This document shows positions 43,074-54,001 of a stretch of DNA of 64,000 nt, piece by piece. A program made the position numbers and the translations under genes. Source of the stretch: Proales similis (lineage: Eukaryota; Rotifera; Eurotatoria; Ploima; Proalidae); contig JAGVRJ010000003.1 in assembly GCA_019059635.1 (NCBI GenBank), positions 1,178,001 to 1,242,000 on the forward strand, given 5' to 3'. The notes under the pieces are model-generated. The model was not told the DNA's origin. It worked only from the letters and a program-made list of their open reading frames with translations, and did no database searches. The first letter of the stretch is position 1; every line of letters begins with the position of its first letter.

Positions 43074-44767
43074 ATGAGCGAGAGGCGCACGAACGGATTC
43101 AGCTGGCCTCTGGACAAGGCGCAGATTCTCACCTGGCTACTGCTCATATATTTGTGTGTAACTTTCTACGCCTCGGCATGCATTTCGCTGCGATTCCCCG
43201 CCAACGTTGTGATCGGAGTCATATTCGCTGTCCTCTATCTGACACTGGTGCTCTTGATTGTCGTCACAACCGGCATTGATCCGGGCGAGGATCGCAAGTC
43301 CAAACAACGGGTACTTCCCAAGGCCGAATTCGACCGAACCAAACACGCTCACGTGATTGAAAACCAGTTCTGCAACATATGCCAAATTGTAGTGTAAGTT
43401 CACTTGAATCGACATCAACATTCTGGCAACGGCTAACCCGTCACTTTGAAAGATCGTACAAGGCGAAGCATTGTAAACGTTGCAATAAGTGCGTGAGCAA
43501 TTTTGACCATCATTGCATCTATTTGAACAATTGCGTTGGATCGCGCAATTACAAGTGCGTGAAACATTCCCCACTTGACTGAGCAATCTCTCTAATCGTC
43601 TTTTCTTGCTCTTACATGTGTTTTAGAATATTTTTCACCACGGTCCTACTGGCGTCGATAACCACGTTTTACGCGGGAACAGTCGGTTTAGCCGAATTCA
43701 TTGCTTCGTTTGTCCCTGAACAATTGATGCTCACTTCTGACTATCGTAAGTATTCCAAACAGAAATCATCTGCCAAATCAAGATCAAAGAAATAAATTTC
43801 AATTTCACAGACAATAAGGTCAATCGAACTCTCTGCGATGATGAGGCTTGCTCAGACGAGTCGCTCAAATGTAATGATTCGATTCAATCATCCACTTTTC
43901 AGACTCTCCTCTAATTATTCTCTAATTTTTTGTTCATTTTCGTTCTCAGTTTATCCAATATTCAGCGGAGTACCGATCAATGTCTGGCGTCCGTTTGTGA
44001 TTATCAATTCTCTAATCTCGTTTGTTGCGTTTGGCTTCATCACATATTTGCTCGGCTATCACGTATTTCTGATCGTCAAAGGAATAAGCACATACGAGCA
44101 TTCGGTTGAGCTCAAGATAAAATCGGACTTGAGAAAGCAGAATGAAGGCGGCGTAGTGGCGAGAGTTGAGCCGGCGCAAGAAAGCTCGCTAGTCACATCA
44201 GTAACCAAAGTAACTGACTCACTGACAGAGAGCCGCATCAACACCCTGAATGAACGAAATAATGCCCAAGCGAACAAGCTTGGCATTCAGTCGCGCCAGT
44301 CTTTGCCCGTGTTGAATGCAAAGAAGAAAAACGATCAAAACGAGTCAGACGCGAGTCGATTTCAATATTCCACCGACACGCCGTCAAGAACAAAGAAAAA
44401 AGTGGTGCTTAAGGAAAACCTGTTCCAGAGCATAGAAAGCTCAGCGGATGAACGATTCTCGTTAGAAAATGTTGACATGTCAGGCCTCTCCTGCTCGCAG
44501 GCAGAAGTGCGCAACGCCTACAGAAAAGTCAACAGCCCAGGCGAGTTGAGTGAGGAGAAATTCGACAGATCTGTGTCTGGTCGGCATCGACGCGATCCTC
44601 GACAGACAAACTCCAGTGTCATGCCATCTAAAATAGTCAAACTGCCTCCTCTGAACAAGCCAGTTGACTCTGAAGAAGAGCAAGGAGAGGAAGAGCACGC
44701 GGCCGGCTCAAGGCGCTTTGTTCGCCAGCTTTCATCATCAGCTTATCACCAGCCTCAAACTTTTTAA
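43074..44767 (+). CDS. ZDHHC1: DHHC palmitoyltransferase, ZDHHC1/11 type
   Basis: Membrane S-acyltransferase that attaches palmitate to cysteines of target proteins. Five exons: 43074-43393, 43453-43554, 43627-43745, 43811-43870 and 43950-44767 (472 aa). Start is the ATG at 43074, as an upstream in-frame TTG is not needed. Two membrane helices ([15 protein letters not shown] and [19 protein letters not shown]) precede the Cys-rich domain ([32 protein letters not shown]). Two more helices follow ([17 protein letters not shown] and the segment after INVWRPF, ending [14 protein letters not shown]). The catalytic DHHC is intact. NNCVGSRNY and GISTYE favour ZDHHC1/11. The 220-residue tail is disordered, Ser-rich and charged. 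CIBAR-like follows 376 bp downstream on the same strand. Confidence 0.93.
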
Positions 44768-45143
44768 TTCCACTCGATGCGATTATTTCCCGCTATTGTT
44801 TGATGAAGTTTATGTTGCGCTTTATAATAAATATATATTGGGCCCCGTCTGCCAAATCAAATGGCACTTTAGAAAACATCAAGTTTTGGCCTCATCAGTT
44901 CTTGAGTGGGAAACGCGAGGGCAACCATGGTTGCGGCGATCGAGATTCTGTTGCACTGGTTACCATCTCTCATATTTCCTTGTTTGCTCTCATATCATTA
45001 GCTTCTCTTTGCTTTTCTCTCGCACACGCAGTCGCTCTCTGTCTCGTTTTCTCTCATTTCGGATCGCACACATCGATTTCCTCTCAAACGAAATCAGGTA
45101 TCTCGGCCGAAATTAAAACAAAAAGTCTAGCCCAGCCACTGAA
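44768..45143. other. Short intergenic region
   Basis: 376 bp between two co-oriented genes, with AATAAA-like sequence near 44826 (3' end of the ZDHHC gene) and CT-rich DNA. No gene. Confidence 0.5.
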
Positions 45144-46791
45144 ATGGCTCCAAAGAGCAAGTGAGTCCTTTGAACAAACAACACCTGCTCGAAGCGGATG
45201 TTCATCTGTTCGCTAATTCGTCCTTTCAGATTTTTATCCAGACAATTTCAAAGCCTGGTGTCTACCCGTGACTTTGGTCTCGCATTGTCCAAAGATGTGT
45301 CCAGAATCATCACAAAAGAAAGCGATCGGGTGGATGCAGGCGATGAGATGATCAGAACCCTGGAGACGCTAAGTCATTTTGACAAGACTGACGAGCTGCT
45401 CTCAATCAATCTGGGCTTGATGGCCAAGTGCTTCAAGACTTTGGAAGACGAACGAGACTCTCAAACTCGTCGTCTTGACACTCAAGTGCTGACCCGAGTA
45501 AATGCTTTCAACGAGAGCATGAAGTTCATCAAGGTAAACAATCGCCAGCAGTTCAATTTTCATTCTAATTTAAACCGGCTACCTGAAAAGAATGAAGTCA
45601 CTACTGCAATGAACAAGGTAGAAAAGGCCAGCAATTACAAAGAGTCGAGGCTCAGCATCTCGTGGAAACGCGCATCCCGATTGTTCAGTCGTGTATGCTC
45701 CGATTCAGATAGCAAGCCGACTATTGGCCTTTTGCTCTAAATTGATTTTCGCCAAAACTAGGACCCTGGCGATAAAAACGAAGACGAGGACCCTCAAGTT
45801 CTATACGAAGCCTACTCGAAAAAATATCAGCAATTCAAAGACGAGCGGAAGGAGACGATTCTGGTAAGATTGAGTTTCAATTTGCGCTCAGTCAATGTTG
45901 GCTGTCAATTCAGCATCTCTGTTTGTGCAGGAACTTCTCAAGGAAATGGTTCTTGTACAGTTGGCGTTTCATAATCAGGCATCTAAGGCATTGAATTTGG
46001 CTTACGAATGCCTCATAAATGAGAGTAAAGACTTTGACATAAGCGGTCAACTCGATCAATTAAACAAAAATCTCGCATCCAAATTCTATAAAATTCATCT
46101 GTCGAGCAAACTCAACAGCTCAACGCGTCCCGATCGAGTCAAATTCTCCTCGTTCTCTCGGCCCTCAAACTCGGCCAAGGAGCAAAGGCGATCGAAATCG
46201 ATCGAATCGCGAAAGAAAACCGCCGATTCAACGCGTGATGCTTCCAAAACCCCGAAAACTCATTCGAACGCAACGTTTAAATCCCGAACAGAGCCAAAGC
46301 AAATTCAAACGGCCAGAATAGAAAGCAAAAAAGAAGAAAAACTGAAGAATCTGGCTGAAAAAGCCACGCAGACAACGCCTAAAAATAAAGCGCCATTCGA
46401 CAGCACTCTGGACTCGACCTATTTAACTACATTTGACCACACTGTAAACGACAGTCTTTTGGATACAACAAAAGAGTCAAAAAACACGGTGATCTACAAA
46501 GAGAACAAGATAACGGACCCTTATTATTTGACGATAGTCACGCCGGCCGACATCTCCTCCCATTCAGTGTGGACGAATGAGGCTCAGAGTCAAGTGGCAC
46601 AAGAACGCCAAACTGGATTCAAAAGTGATCAAAGCTCGGCAGGCACGTGGACAAGACTGGCTGACAGTGAAGTACGTCGAATAATTCAACCTTTTACTCA
46701 GGAGCTTGTGCCGCCAAAGCCGCATCGGGTGCTTGAGTCGACACCGAACCCGTCGAAAGGTTTTAGACCGTACAAGAAGCCCCAAACTTAA
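45144..46791 (+). CDS. CIBAR1: CIBAR/FAM92-like BAR-domain protein
   Basis: CIBAR (FAM92) proteins bind curved membrane through a BAR domain and act at the ciliary base with CBY1. Exons 45144-45160 (17 nt), 45230-45533, 45591-45692, 45762-45863 and 45931-46791 (461 aa). The N-terminal 215 residues are helical and align in order with FAM92: LGLMAKCFKTLEDERDSQTRRLDTQV, then KYQQFKDERKETILELLKEMV, then LVQLAFHNQASKALNLAYECL. The C-terminal half is disordered, basic and not shared with vertebrate CIBAR1. The 57-nt stop-free stretch 45534-45590 may be intron or coding; splicing it gives the better length match. Overall similarity is modest, so another BAR protein is possible. It converges with LENG1, with stops 93 bp apart. 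Confidence 0.65.
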
Positions 46792-46884
46792 AAGCCGAAA
46801 TTGATTTCAAATAAAAGTCTTGACTTAATAACATTAAAACCATTCAGTATACACAACTGGCGTAGAAAAAAGGCGAACGAAAGA

Positions 46885-47945
46885 TCAATGACGGGCCAGA
46901 TCGGGATTGAATTGACTGTTGTATTTGCGCTTGCGGTCATCGTATTCAACCGTTTCTTTTTTCGGCTGGTTTTTGTTGAACAAAGCGGCCACCCGTGCGC
47001 GCTCTTCTTGCTCCCTTTTTAAGCTAAAACATGCGATTAGAGAGACTTGCTCGAAAATGATTTGACTAAAAGTGACTTTGTTTACCGTTCTGCTCTCAAT
47101 TGCTCGATTGTTTTGCTCGAACTTTTCGTTGACGCCTTCTCTTGGCTCCGATGCTTTTTATGTGAGTTGGCCTCTTTTCCTTTCTTTTCTGGACTTGCGC
47201 TTCGCTTTTGAGATACGCGTTCTTTCTCTTTGATCAATTTTTTCATGAATACGAGCGGATCGCTGCGCTGTTTCTCTCCAAGGTCTTTCTCGCCTGTATC
47301 ACGGTACCTGTCTGAATCGGCTCTGACAGTCTCCATCCATGGCTTGACTTTAATTTGGAAGTTTTAAGAAGGAAGATGAATATGGGCTAGTTGATGATTT
47401 ACTCTTCTTTTTATCCTCTTCGTCTTCGAGATATTTCAAGAGGCCAATTTTCTTCTCGAACTTTTCCTTTTCTTCGCTTTTCTCTTTCTCCAGCTCTTCA
47501 TTCTGAGCTTTTAATGTTTTCTTCGGAGACAGCCAGAGGACTTGTTAATAAGCTGACAAATGTGATCCGATCTTAAACTTACTCCCTCTTCCTCGGCCGC
47601 AAACAAGTTGACATGTTCATGTGAAGACTCGCTCGAAGACTCGAATTTAATTGCCGCTTTCTTCCTCAGAACGTTCAATCTAACTTCGCTCTCCTTTCAT
47701 ATTGCCCAAGTCAATTGAATTGAACAAGATCAGCAAATAAGAACTGGACGGGCCGTTACCGCAAGCTCTTGCTTTCTAATCGCTTCTTTTCTCTCTTCTT
47801 CTGCTTTGGCCTCGTCCCTCTTTACTCGCTGGATATTGTCCTTGTTACGGACATGCCAGCTATCGACCAAATTGTTTGTTAATCAATCATCTCGTCGATT
47901 GCTCTTTCTGCTCAAGGCTTACCTTTTGTGGTGAAGAATATTCAT
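46885..47945 (-). CDS. LENG1: LENG1-like protein (Cir_N type, spliceosome-associated)
   Basis: Leukocyte receptor cluster member 1 family, conserved nuclear proteins with a CBF1-interacting N-terminal (Cir_N) motif. Six exons: 47945-47923, 47859-47760, 47693-47583, 47520-47403, 47347-47086 and 47023-46885 (250 aa; human 264). Start MNILHHKSWHVRNKDNI, then RVKRDEAKAEEER; RKKA; KIGLLKYLEDEE; a PW motif; EQLRAERLKREQEERAR; and the hallmark end DDRKRKYNSQFNPDLAR. Highly charged and largely helical/disordered, as in the family. Exact molecular role is not well established. It is the last gene of a six-gene minus-strand run and starts 265 bp after the nocturnin stop. Confidence 0.93.
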
Positions 47946-48210
47946 TTTTTGTAAAGCTGATACAGTGCCTTGCAACAATACTCGGGCTGTAGGCGATGAA
48001 TTCCAAAGCGAAAGACAAATTTTTCCTGAAACCAAAATAAATTATCATGATGACGCTGAACTTGTCCGTGGTCTATCGCAACCATCCAAAAGATGCCAAT
48101 TTTTCCTGTTCTTCTGCACATATAACAGCAAAAAGGAAAAGAGCCAGGCTAGCTATCTATTTCTTTTTAATTCAAGTTACGTCTAATTTACTAATACAAT
48201 ACGAAGGAAT

Positions 48211-49281
48211 TCATTTAAATTCGAAATCACAAACTAAACAGAAATGATCAGACGAGTAGGTTAAATTGGGCAGGCCAACTTGGTTCAGGAGTGGATCATC
48301 AAGGTCAGGCAGATCGAGGAAGGCTCGCACTTTTAAATGCTCCGGAGTGAAAAATATGTAGTCGATTGATCGCTTGATCATCTCGTCACTTTTGCTTCTC
48401 TTCTTGATGGTTGTCAGCTTTTTGGACTGGTCGTCACTGGTGTAAACGTCAACTAGTCTGACTTGAGGATGCTTCACGATTGTCTGGTAAAACTCCTCGA
48501 ACGGCTCTCCGTTGAAATCGCCGCACATTAGGAGAGGGTGCGAGCCCGGACTGCCGAAAGAGAGGTCAATGTGCTTTAGAACGATTTTCATTATGTAGGC
48601 GATTTGGTTCGCCCGTTTGAGTGCGTAATGAACTTTGGACTTTAGATGCAGACAGACCAGAGTGAACCTTTTGCGGCTTTGCTTGTGCTCCAGCTGCATG
48701 ATAATAAACACTTGTGAGTTAATATCATCATCTTCCGCATAGATCTTTTCGCAGCTCATGTTGAGTATTTGAAACTTGGCCAGTTTATAAAAGATAGCGC
48801 AACCATCGGGCCCGAAGTTGGGCTCCATTTCTAGACAAGGACTGGAAAACTTGGGGCAAAACACGCTCGTGTAGCCGATCGAGTGCAAGTAGGGCTTTAT
48901 GTCTTCGTAGAAATCAGCCTCCTCCAGGCAGAGGATATCAGCGTCGGATACGAGCAGCTGCTCTAATGTTCTCCAGAATCTAAAGCCGTGCCAGTCGTAC
49001 GTTTCTTTGGGTCCTTCAAATTTGTCTACTTCGCCCTCGAACCACAGGCCACGAGCCAACATGTTCCATTGCATGATTCGAAATCCTTGCTTCTCTTGCT
49101 TCTCATTCTCGTTTCCTAATTTTATCCATTTCCGATCGACCAGCGGAGGAAACTTTTTCAGCTTTTCGCCAATCCTTTGCAGAGATGAGGCTCAGTTCAG
49201 AAGCTTTCAATCTTAGCGTTTTACTCACTCTTTGAGGTGCTTCTCTCGATTTCTCGCCTCCGTAGATTGTTTCTCGTCCAT
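48211..49281 (-). CDS. NOCT: Nocturnin, NADP(H) 2'-phosphatase of the EEP family
   Basis: Endonuclease/exonuclease/phosphatase-fold enzyme. Nocturnin is rhythmically expressed and removes the 2'-phosphate of NADP(H), linking the clock to metabolism (fly curled). Two exons: 49281-49229 and 49174-48211, 338 aa. The fold's landmarks are present: MQWNMLARGL (metal-binding Asn), ADILCLEEADFY (catalytic Glu), GPDGCAIFYK, VCLHLKSK, MCGDFNGEPFEEFY, RSIDYIFF and YSSDHFCLVCDFEF. SSPCLEMEPNFGPDGCA is diagnostic of nocturnin rather than Angel or CCR4. The N-terminus (MDEKQSTEARNREKH) has no obvious mitochondrial presequence. It sits 263 bp after IQCC and 265 bp before LENG1, all on the minus strand. Confidence 0.95.
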
Positions 49282-49544
49282 GCCCTTTGGGTGAAAAAAA
49301 AACTGAAGCTGAGACAAAGTTCGTCTTTTTTCAACAGTTTATCATTTCTGTTGAATTGTTGAGACAGAGCAAACCAGGATCTATCAAATTCATTTATTCA
49401 GTTTGAATAAGCTGCCAGCATGCTGCTCATTGAGCGAAACCCAGCAGTCGAGCAGGAGAAGAGTCAAAAGCGGCCTATTGAGCATATAAACTTGAATGCA
49501 TTTTCTGATTTTGTCGTCGAAAGAAAGGCTGACAATCCGCCTTA

Positions 49545-50262
49545 TTAGCTGGACATGACGCCCCGGTTCTGAAGACTCTGCTTTAATTTCAGATACTTGA
49601 ATGATTTCGGCAAGAGCATTTAGAAATGAACAAAAGCTGAGAAAAGAGAAATGAGCCTCTTACCTGCACACGGCTCTGAACAGCTTGTTTGATCCAAAGT
49701 AACTCGAGAGACAATGTCTCGCGAACACCAACCAAATCTGACTTGCTCATTTGCTTGAGCCGACTGAGCTCAAGTGATTCGTTTAAAACAGCGTCTTCTC
49801 TATCGTGTTCGTCTCTTATTGAAACCGGATCCGCCCGGCTCGACTCGATTTCAGTTTGGCTACTTTCTTTGTCCGGTTCTGCATCTTTTTTTGATTCCAC
49901 AGATTTAGACTCATCAGATTCTACTAATTCGGTTGTTGTTGGTTCCTCTGCCGCTCGATCTGTTTTGCTGATTTTCGAAGCTGCCTTGCGTCGCTTTGGC
50001 ACAAAAGTGGGAACAGGTAAACGGCCGGGCTTCCATACAAGTTCTTCTTCGCCATCGTCACCCTCGATATCGGCGAACAGCTTCTCGAATTCTTCTCGTA
50101 CTTGTCCGATCTTTTTTCTGATGTACATGCCCCTTACATGGCCCTTTTTGGTGCAATCATAGGCAAAACTGAAGCCAATTACGACTCGAACACTAATTTT
50201 ACCTGCAACAGTCTCAACTTTGTTTCATCCTCATCGCTTAAAAACTCAAAGTCCTCACTCAT
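49545..50262 (-). CDS. IQCC: IQ motif-containing protein C (IQCC) homologue
   Basis: Small IQ-motif protein, 196 aa, from exons 50262-50203, 50143-49664 and 49595-49545. The first splice joins LLQ to GHVRGMYIRKK, making an IQ-like calmodulin-binding helix. The segments REEFEKLFADIEGDD, then LVWKPGRLPVPTFVPK, then LELLWIKQAVQSRVQ joined to YLKLKQSLQN match human IQCC in order ([22 protein letters not shown]). The middle is acidic and disordered. The protein ends soon after the last block, whereas vertebrate IQCC has a long extra tail, so the conserved core is what remains here. Function in animals is poorly known. Next in line after UROD, 122 bp from its stop. Confidence 0.85.
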
Positions 50263-50384
50263 CTGACTCAAAATCTTTTACATGAACTGTCTGAGGACTC
50301 AATGTTTCAATGCAAGCATTCGACCGCCTGACAACTGGAGACGAATTGGTTGCTAAGCAAAATTTATTCTAGTGTATAAATCTA

Positions 50385-51797
50385 CTAGTGTTTAGCCTGT
50401 TCAGCCTCGTCCTGAATCATTTCCTGACTTATTCGATGGACGGTGTCAACAAAATGTCTGACATGCTCCGGGTCCATGTCGGGATAAATTCCGTGTCCAA
50501 GGTTCACAATGTACCTCTGGCAGCCGAACTTTTTCAGCATATCTTTGGTCATGCGAGTCAGATCGTCCTTGCCAGCATAGAGGGCGCACGGGTCCAGATT
50601 GCCTTGAAGGGTCAGATTCGGACAAGAGCTTCTTCCGATCTTTGGCTTGATGGTCCAGTCCAGTCCGATTACTTCGTAATGCGACTGAGCCAACTCTTCG
50701 AGCGCAAAGTGGCCGTCTTTGGCGAAAACGATCATCGGCACTGGCTCTATGTTTCGCTCTTTGAGTAGTTCGCGAACTCTCTTCGAAATCACTCTCAAGT
50801 AGGGAAGAGCAAATTTAACGAACATTGTGTGATCAAGAATTCCGGCATGAGACTCAAACACTTGAAGCAGCTGGGCACCTGCAGCCACTTGCTCAACCAA
50901 GTAGTCGATTATGACATTGGTCAAGATCTTCAACAGCTCATGACTCTCTTCCGGATAGCGATAGAGCCAGGCTTTGGCTTTTGATTGAGTAGTCGAGCCT
51001 CCTCCCTCGATCATATATGACATCAGAGTCCACTTGAAATGATTATTTGTTTTAAAAAATCTACAAGGAGCTTGATGCTCTGGATCAATCGGCTCTTACT
51101 GGAGCTCCACTGAAGCCGATCAGGGGACATTTGCCCTCCAAGGCGTGCCGAGTGAGTCTGATGGCCTCATACACGTAATGAAGCTCCTTTTTCACGTCCA
51201 CATTTTTGTTCAGTTTTTCAAGATCAGAGGGCACCACCAACGGCGATGGAAACGAAGGTCCCTGAGGAACACCAATTAGTAAAGTGCCATCCAAGTGATG
51301 AATAAAACTCGAGCCGAACCTTGGCTGGCAGCATCTCTACAACCATGCCCAAAGCTTGTGGAATGACGAGTATGTCACTGAAGATAATCGCAGCGTCGAG
51401 CTCAAATCTGCGAATAGGCTTCATTTCATATCAGTGTGAATAAGCAAGTCTTAGCCTTGAATCGAGAGTTTTACCATGAGAGTGACATCACAAGCTAGCG
51501 GTGGGTTTTGGACAAGATCGAAAAACGAGTGCTTTGCTCTCATCTCTCTAAATTCTGATCAAAATCGAGCAAGAGCTTGAAATAAAGACAAGCAGTTATG
51601 TGACTTGGCTTACCTGGAAGATAGCGTCCTGCCTGACGCATAATCCAGACGGGACAGCGATCCACTTTCTCACCTCGGGCCGCTCTTAAAATCAGATCGT
51701 TTTGAAGGGCAGGAAATTCATTGTCCTAAATCGTCGAGGCGATAAGTCTAAAACGCTTGTCAAGCACCGTCCAATGGCGTACCCGTTCAGAAGTCAT
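50385..51797 (-). CDS. UROD: Uroporphyrinogen decarboxylase
   Basis: Fifth enzyme of heme synthesis; decarboxylates uroporphyrinogen III to coproporphyrinogen III in the cytosol. Six exons: 51797-51783 (15 nt, MTSER), 51725-51614, 51554-51475, 51418-51320, 51261-51100 and 51032-50385, giving 371 aa (human 367). Catalytic and signature parts are intact: [17 protein letters not shown] rebuilt across a junction (Arg and Gln of the active site), [21 protein letters not shown] (catalytic Asp), [47 protein letters not shown] and [15 protein letters not shown]. The exon 4 donor is GTTCGG, a weak consensus, but is required by homology. Confidence 0.97.
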
Positions 51798-52187
51798 TCT
51801 TGTCAGCGTTGTCTTTGCTCGGCTAAATTTTTTACACGTAAACGTGAATAAGATGGATTAAGATCAGAATCCGCGATCGCTCAGCATAAGAGATGCAAAA
51901 CTCGACGTGTATGTTGCGACCATTGACGTTGCCCGAACTTGTCCGATTTCGGAGCTGAGCAGTTTGAATGCAGCTGCGAGCTTAACTATCTGAACGCGAG
52001 TACATTCCTTCTTCGGGCCAAGTTGGCCACTAGATCGGTAAGATTTTCCCGAGAAACTACGCGGATTAGAAATGGCACATTTTATTCAAACAAATAAAAA
52101 AAAAAAAGGATTTGGAAATTGAATCACAAGAACAAGATCATTCTCAAAGAACAAATGGTTAATGCTTGATGAGGTTAGAGGAGGGGA
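51798..52187. other. Short intergenic region between C19orf44-like and UROD
   Basis: 390 bp between two co-oriented minus-strand genes; includes an A run near 52097. It must hold the C19orf44-like 3' end and any UROD promoter. No gene. Confidence 0.5.
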
Positions 52188-53597
52188 TTATTTTTTGGAG
52201 CTTCGTGGCTTGATGCTCTGGATCTGTTGCTCGTACAGATGACGTTGGACGCTTAGGAAATCGCGAAAAAATTTTACATTCATTTTCACAAGGCTATTGA
52301 ACGTTTCACTGATCAGATTGTAGCCAGTCAATCGATCGAGATCTTGGGGGGACATGGTCGCATTCAAGTAGGCCAATGATGGTCCCATCAGAGGTGTTGG
52401 ATCAAATGTGGCCACTCGGCGGAACAGGTCGGCGTTCTTTAGCAGCTCTTCGGCATTTACTTGAACATCTGCGTCTTGTCTGGGTTTATTTGATCGAGAT
52501 TTGCCTACCGACCGAACGGAGCTATCTGCTGCCGTGGCCGCCTTGAATGTGGTCAAGTCTGCCTCTGTTTCAAAGTCTTCCACATAACTTTTACTTTCAG
52601 CTCTTTTGTGCTTGCTCCTCGGCTTGCTAGTCAACTGGCTCGAGTCGGCTTCCAACTCTTCAGCTATTTCCGACTCGCTCTCGATGGCTTCGGTCGCAAT
52701 TGTGTCATCGTCTGATATGTAACTCAGACGAGTAGACGAACGAGACGATTTCTGCCGATTACTTCTTTTCGGCCTTTCTTTCTCCTTGTTCTTCTTGTTT
52801 TTCCGATCGCTTTTCGAACTCTCCCGATGACTGTCGCGCTTCGATTTTCGACTCGAAGACTTTTTTGTCTTGGCCTCCTTTTTCTTTTCGTCATTGTTCA
52901 CACTCAAACGGCTGTTGATGCTCCGCTCGAGCTCCTCTACGTCGATTATTATATTTCCGTCTAGAACAGACGGTGACGGATTGGATCGAGAAGCATTAGA
53001 GTCCTCTTCTTGTTCTTCTTCTTTTATTGAGGCCGCACTCTCACTGCGTTTGCTTAGCGGCGATTTGGCCGATTTTCGCATCGAGCTTTTCGCCCGATCC
53101 TCTTTGGCTTCGGTTAATTGTTCAATGTCGTAAACCAGATTTTTGTTAAAAGAATCTTGGTCGGTTTCACTCTGGCTGTTGTCCGAATCGACGAATTTCA
53201 CTTTGCTCGGCGTGCGAACATGCCTGAACGAGGACACAGACGAGGCTGAATTGGCTCTAGCTCGCGGCGCTGTTTGAGGTGGTTTTGTCTGCTTGGGCGA
53301 ATAGCCTTGAACCTCTATCTCACTTGGCACTTGATCATCTCGATCGGATAAGTTCTTCTCGTTCTGCCCTTGAGCTTTGCTGCTTTTCACAAACTTTTTC
53401 ACATTTTTGAACAGCGAGTCTTCTTCGTCCTCATTTTCCGAGTTGTCCTCTAAATTGAAATCGAATCTGTTTGTGATCTTTTTGCCGCTCGTCACTGCTT
53501 GCTGATTGCGTTTGTTTATTAAGTCGAGCTTCTTCAGTGCGTCCGAAGTGCCCAGGCTTGGAATATTTGAGCTCGCTGCATTTCTATTCGCAAACAT
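52188..53597 (-). CDS. C19orf44-like protein (DUF4614)
   Basis: Single-exon, 469-aa mostly disordered protein (Ser, Lys, Glu, Arg rich) starting at the ATG at 53597. Three conserved islands match vertebrate C19orf44/DUF4614: ALKKLDLINKRN near the N-terminus, SYVEDFE near residue 340, and the C-terminal folded block VQVNAEELLKNADL..FDPTPLMGPSLAYLNATM..DLDRLTGYN..SLVKMNVKFFRDFLSVQRHLYEQQ. Function is unknown; vertebrate relatives are expressed in ciliated tissues as far as I recall, which I have not checked. No introns are needed, unlike its neighbours. Confidence 0.8.
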   Translation of the reverse strand: MFANRNAASSNIPSLGTSDALKKLDLINKRNQQAVTSGKKITNRFDFNLEDNSENEDEEDSLFKNVKKFVKSSKAQGQNEKNLSDRDDQVPSEIEVQGYSPKQTKPPQTAPRARANSASSVSSFRHVRTPSKVKFVDSDNSQSETDQDSFNKNLVYDIEQLTEAKEDRAKSSMRKSAKSPLSKRSESAASIKEEEQEEDSNASRSNPSPSVLDGNIIIDVEELERSINSRLSVNNDEKKKEAKTKKSSSRKSKRDSHRESSKSDRKNKKNKEKERPKRSNRQKSSRSSTRLSYISDDDTIATEAIESESEIAEELEADSSQLTSKPRSKHKRAESKSYVEDFETEADLTTFKAATAADSSVRSVGKSRSNKPRQDADVQVNAEELLKNADLFRRVATFDPTPLMGPSLAYLNATMSPQDLDRLTGYNLISETFNSLVKMNVKFFRDFLSVQRHLYEQQIQSIKPRSSKK

Positions 53598-54001
53598 TTA
53601 AATCTAACTTTAAGTTCAAGCCAAGAGTAAAACCGGGTCAAATTCGATTTAGAAGGAGAATTGCTGCAAGGCGCCATATAACTGGCGCATTTTGATATTT
53701 TAAAAATCAAACTCAAATCGAACAAACTGCTGGCAAGATAGGAGGCTCTAAACGCGAGTTTATTAAGCTCTGTCAATCGAAAATCTAATTCTGCTTTAAT
53801 TGATCATTTCCAGAGTTGGCCAGAAAGTTATAAAGACTTGTGCTGGCAAATCTAGCAAGCGCATGCTGCATTTGATTGCTTTTCTGGTCATCTGGGTTCA
53901 AATAATAATGATAATAAAATAGGTCGCTTTATTTCTTTTCTTTTCAACTAGAGCAGATTGTCAAAAGTGACTTTGTCAAAGTAATCATCACCGGCTTCTT
54001 T
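53598..54001. other. Short intergenic region between SELENOI and C19orf44-like
   Basis: 404 bp between co-oriented genes. I looked here for a SECIS-like element downstream of SELENOI and saw no convincing one by eye. Confidence 0.45.

Noticed and set aside
53598-54001. SECIS element for SELENOI
   Set aside because: No convincing SECIS core was seen by eye, and the Sec codon itself is TAG.
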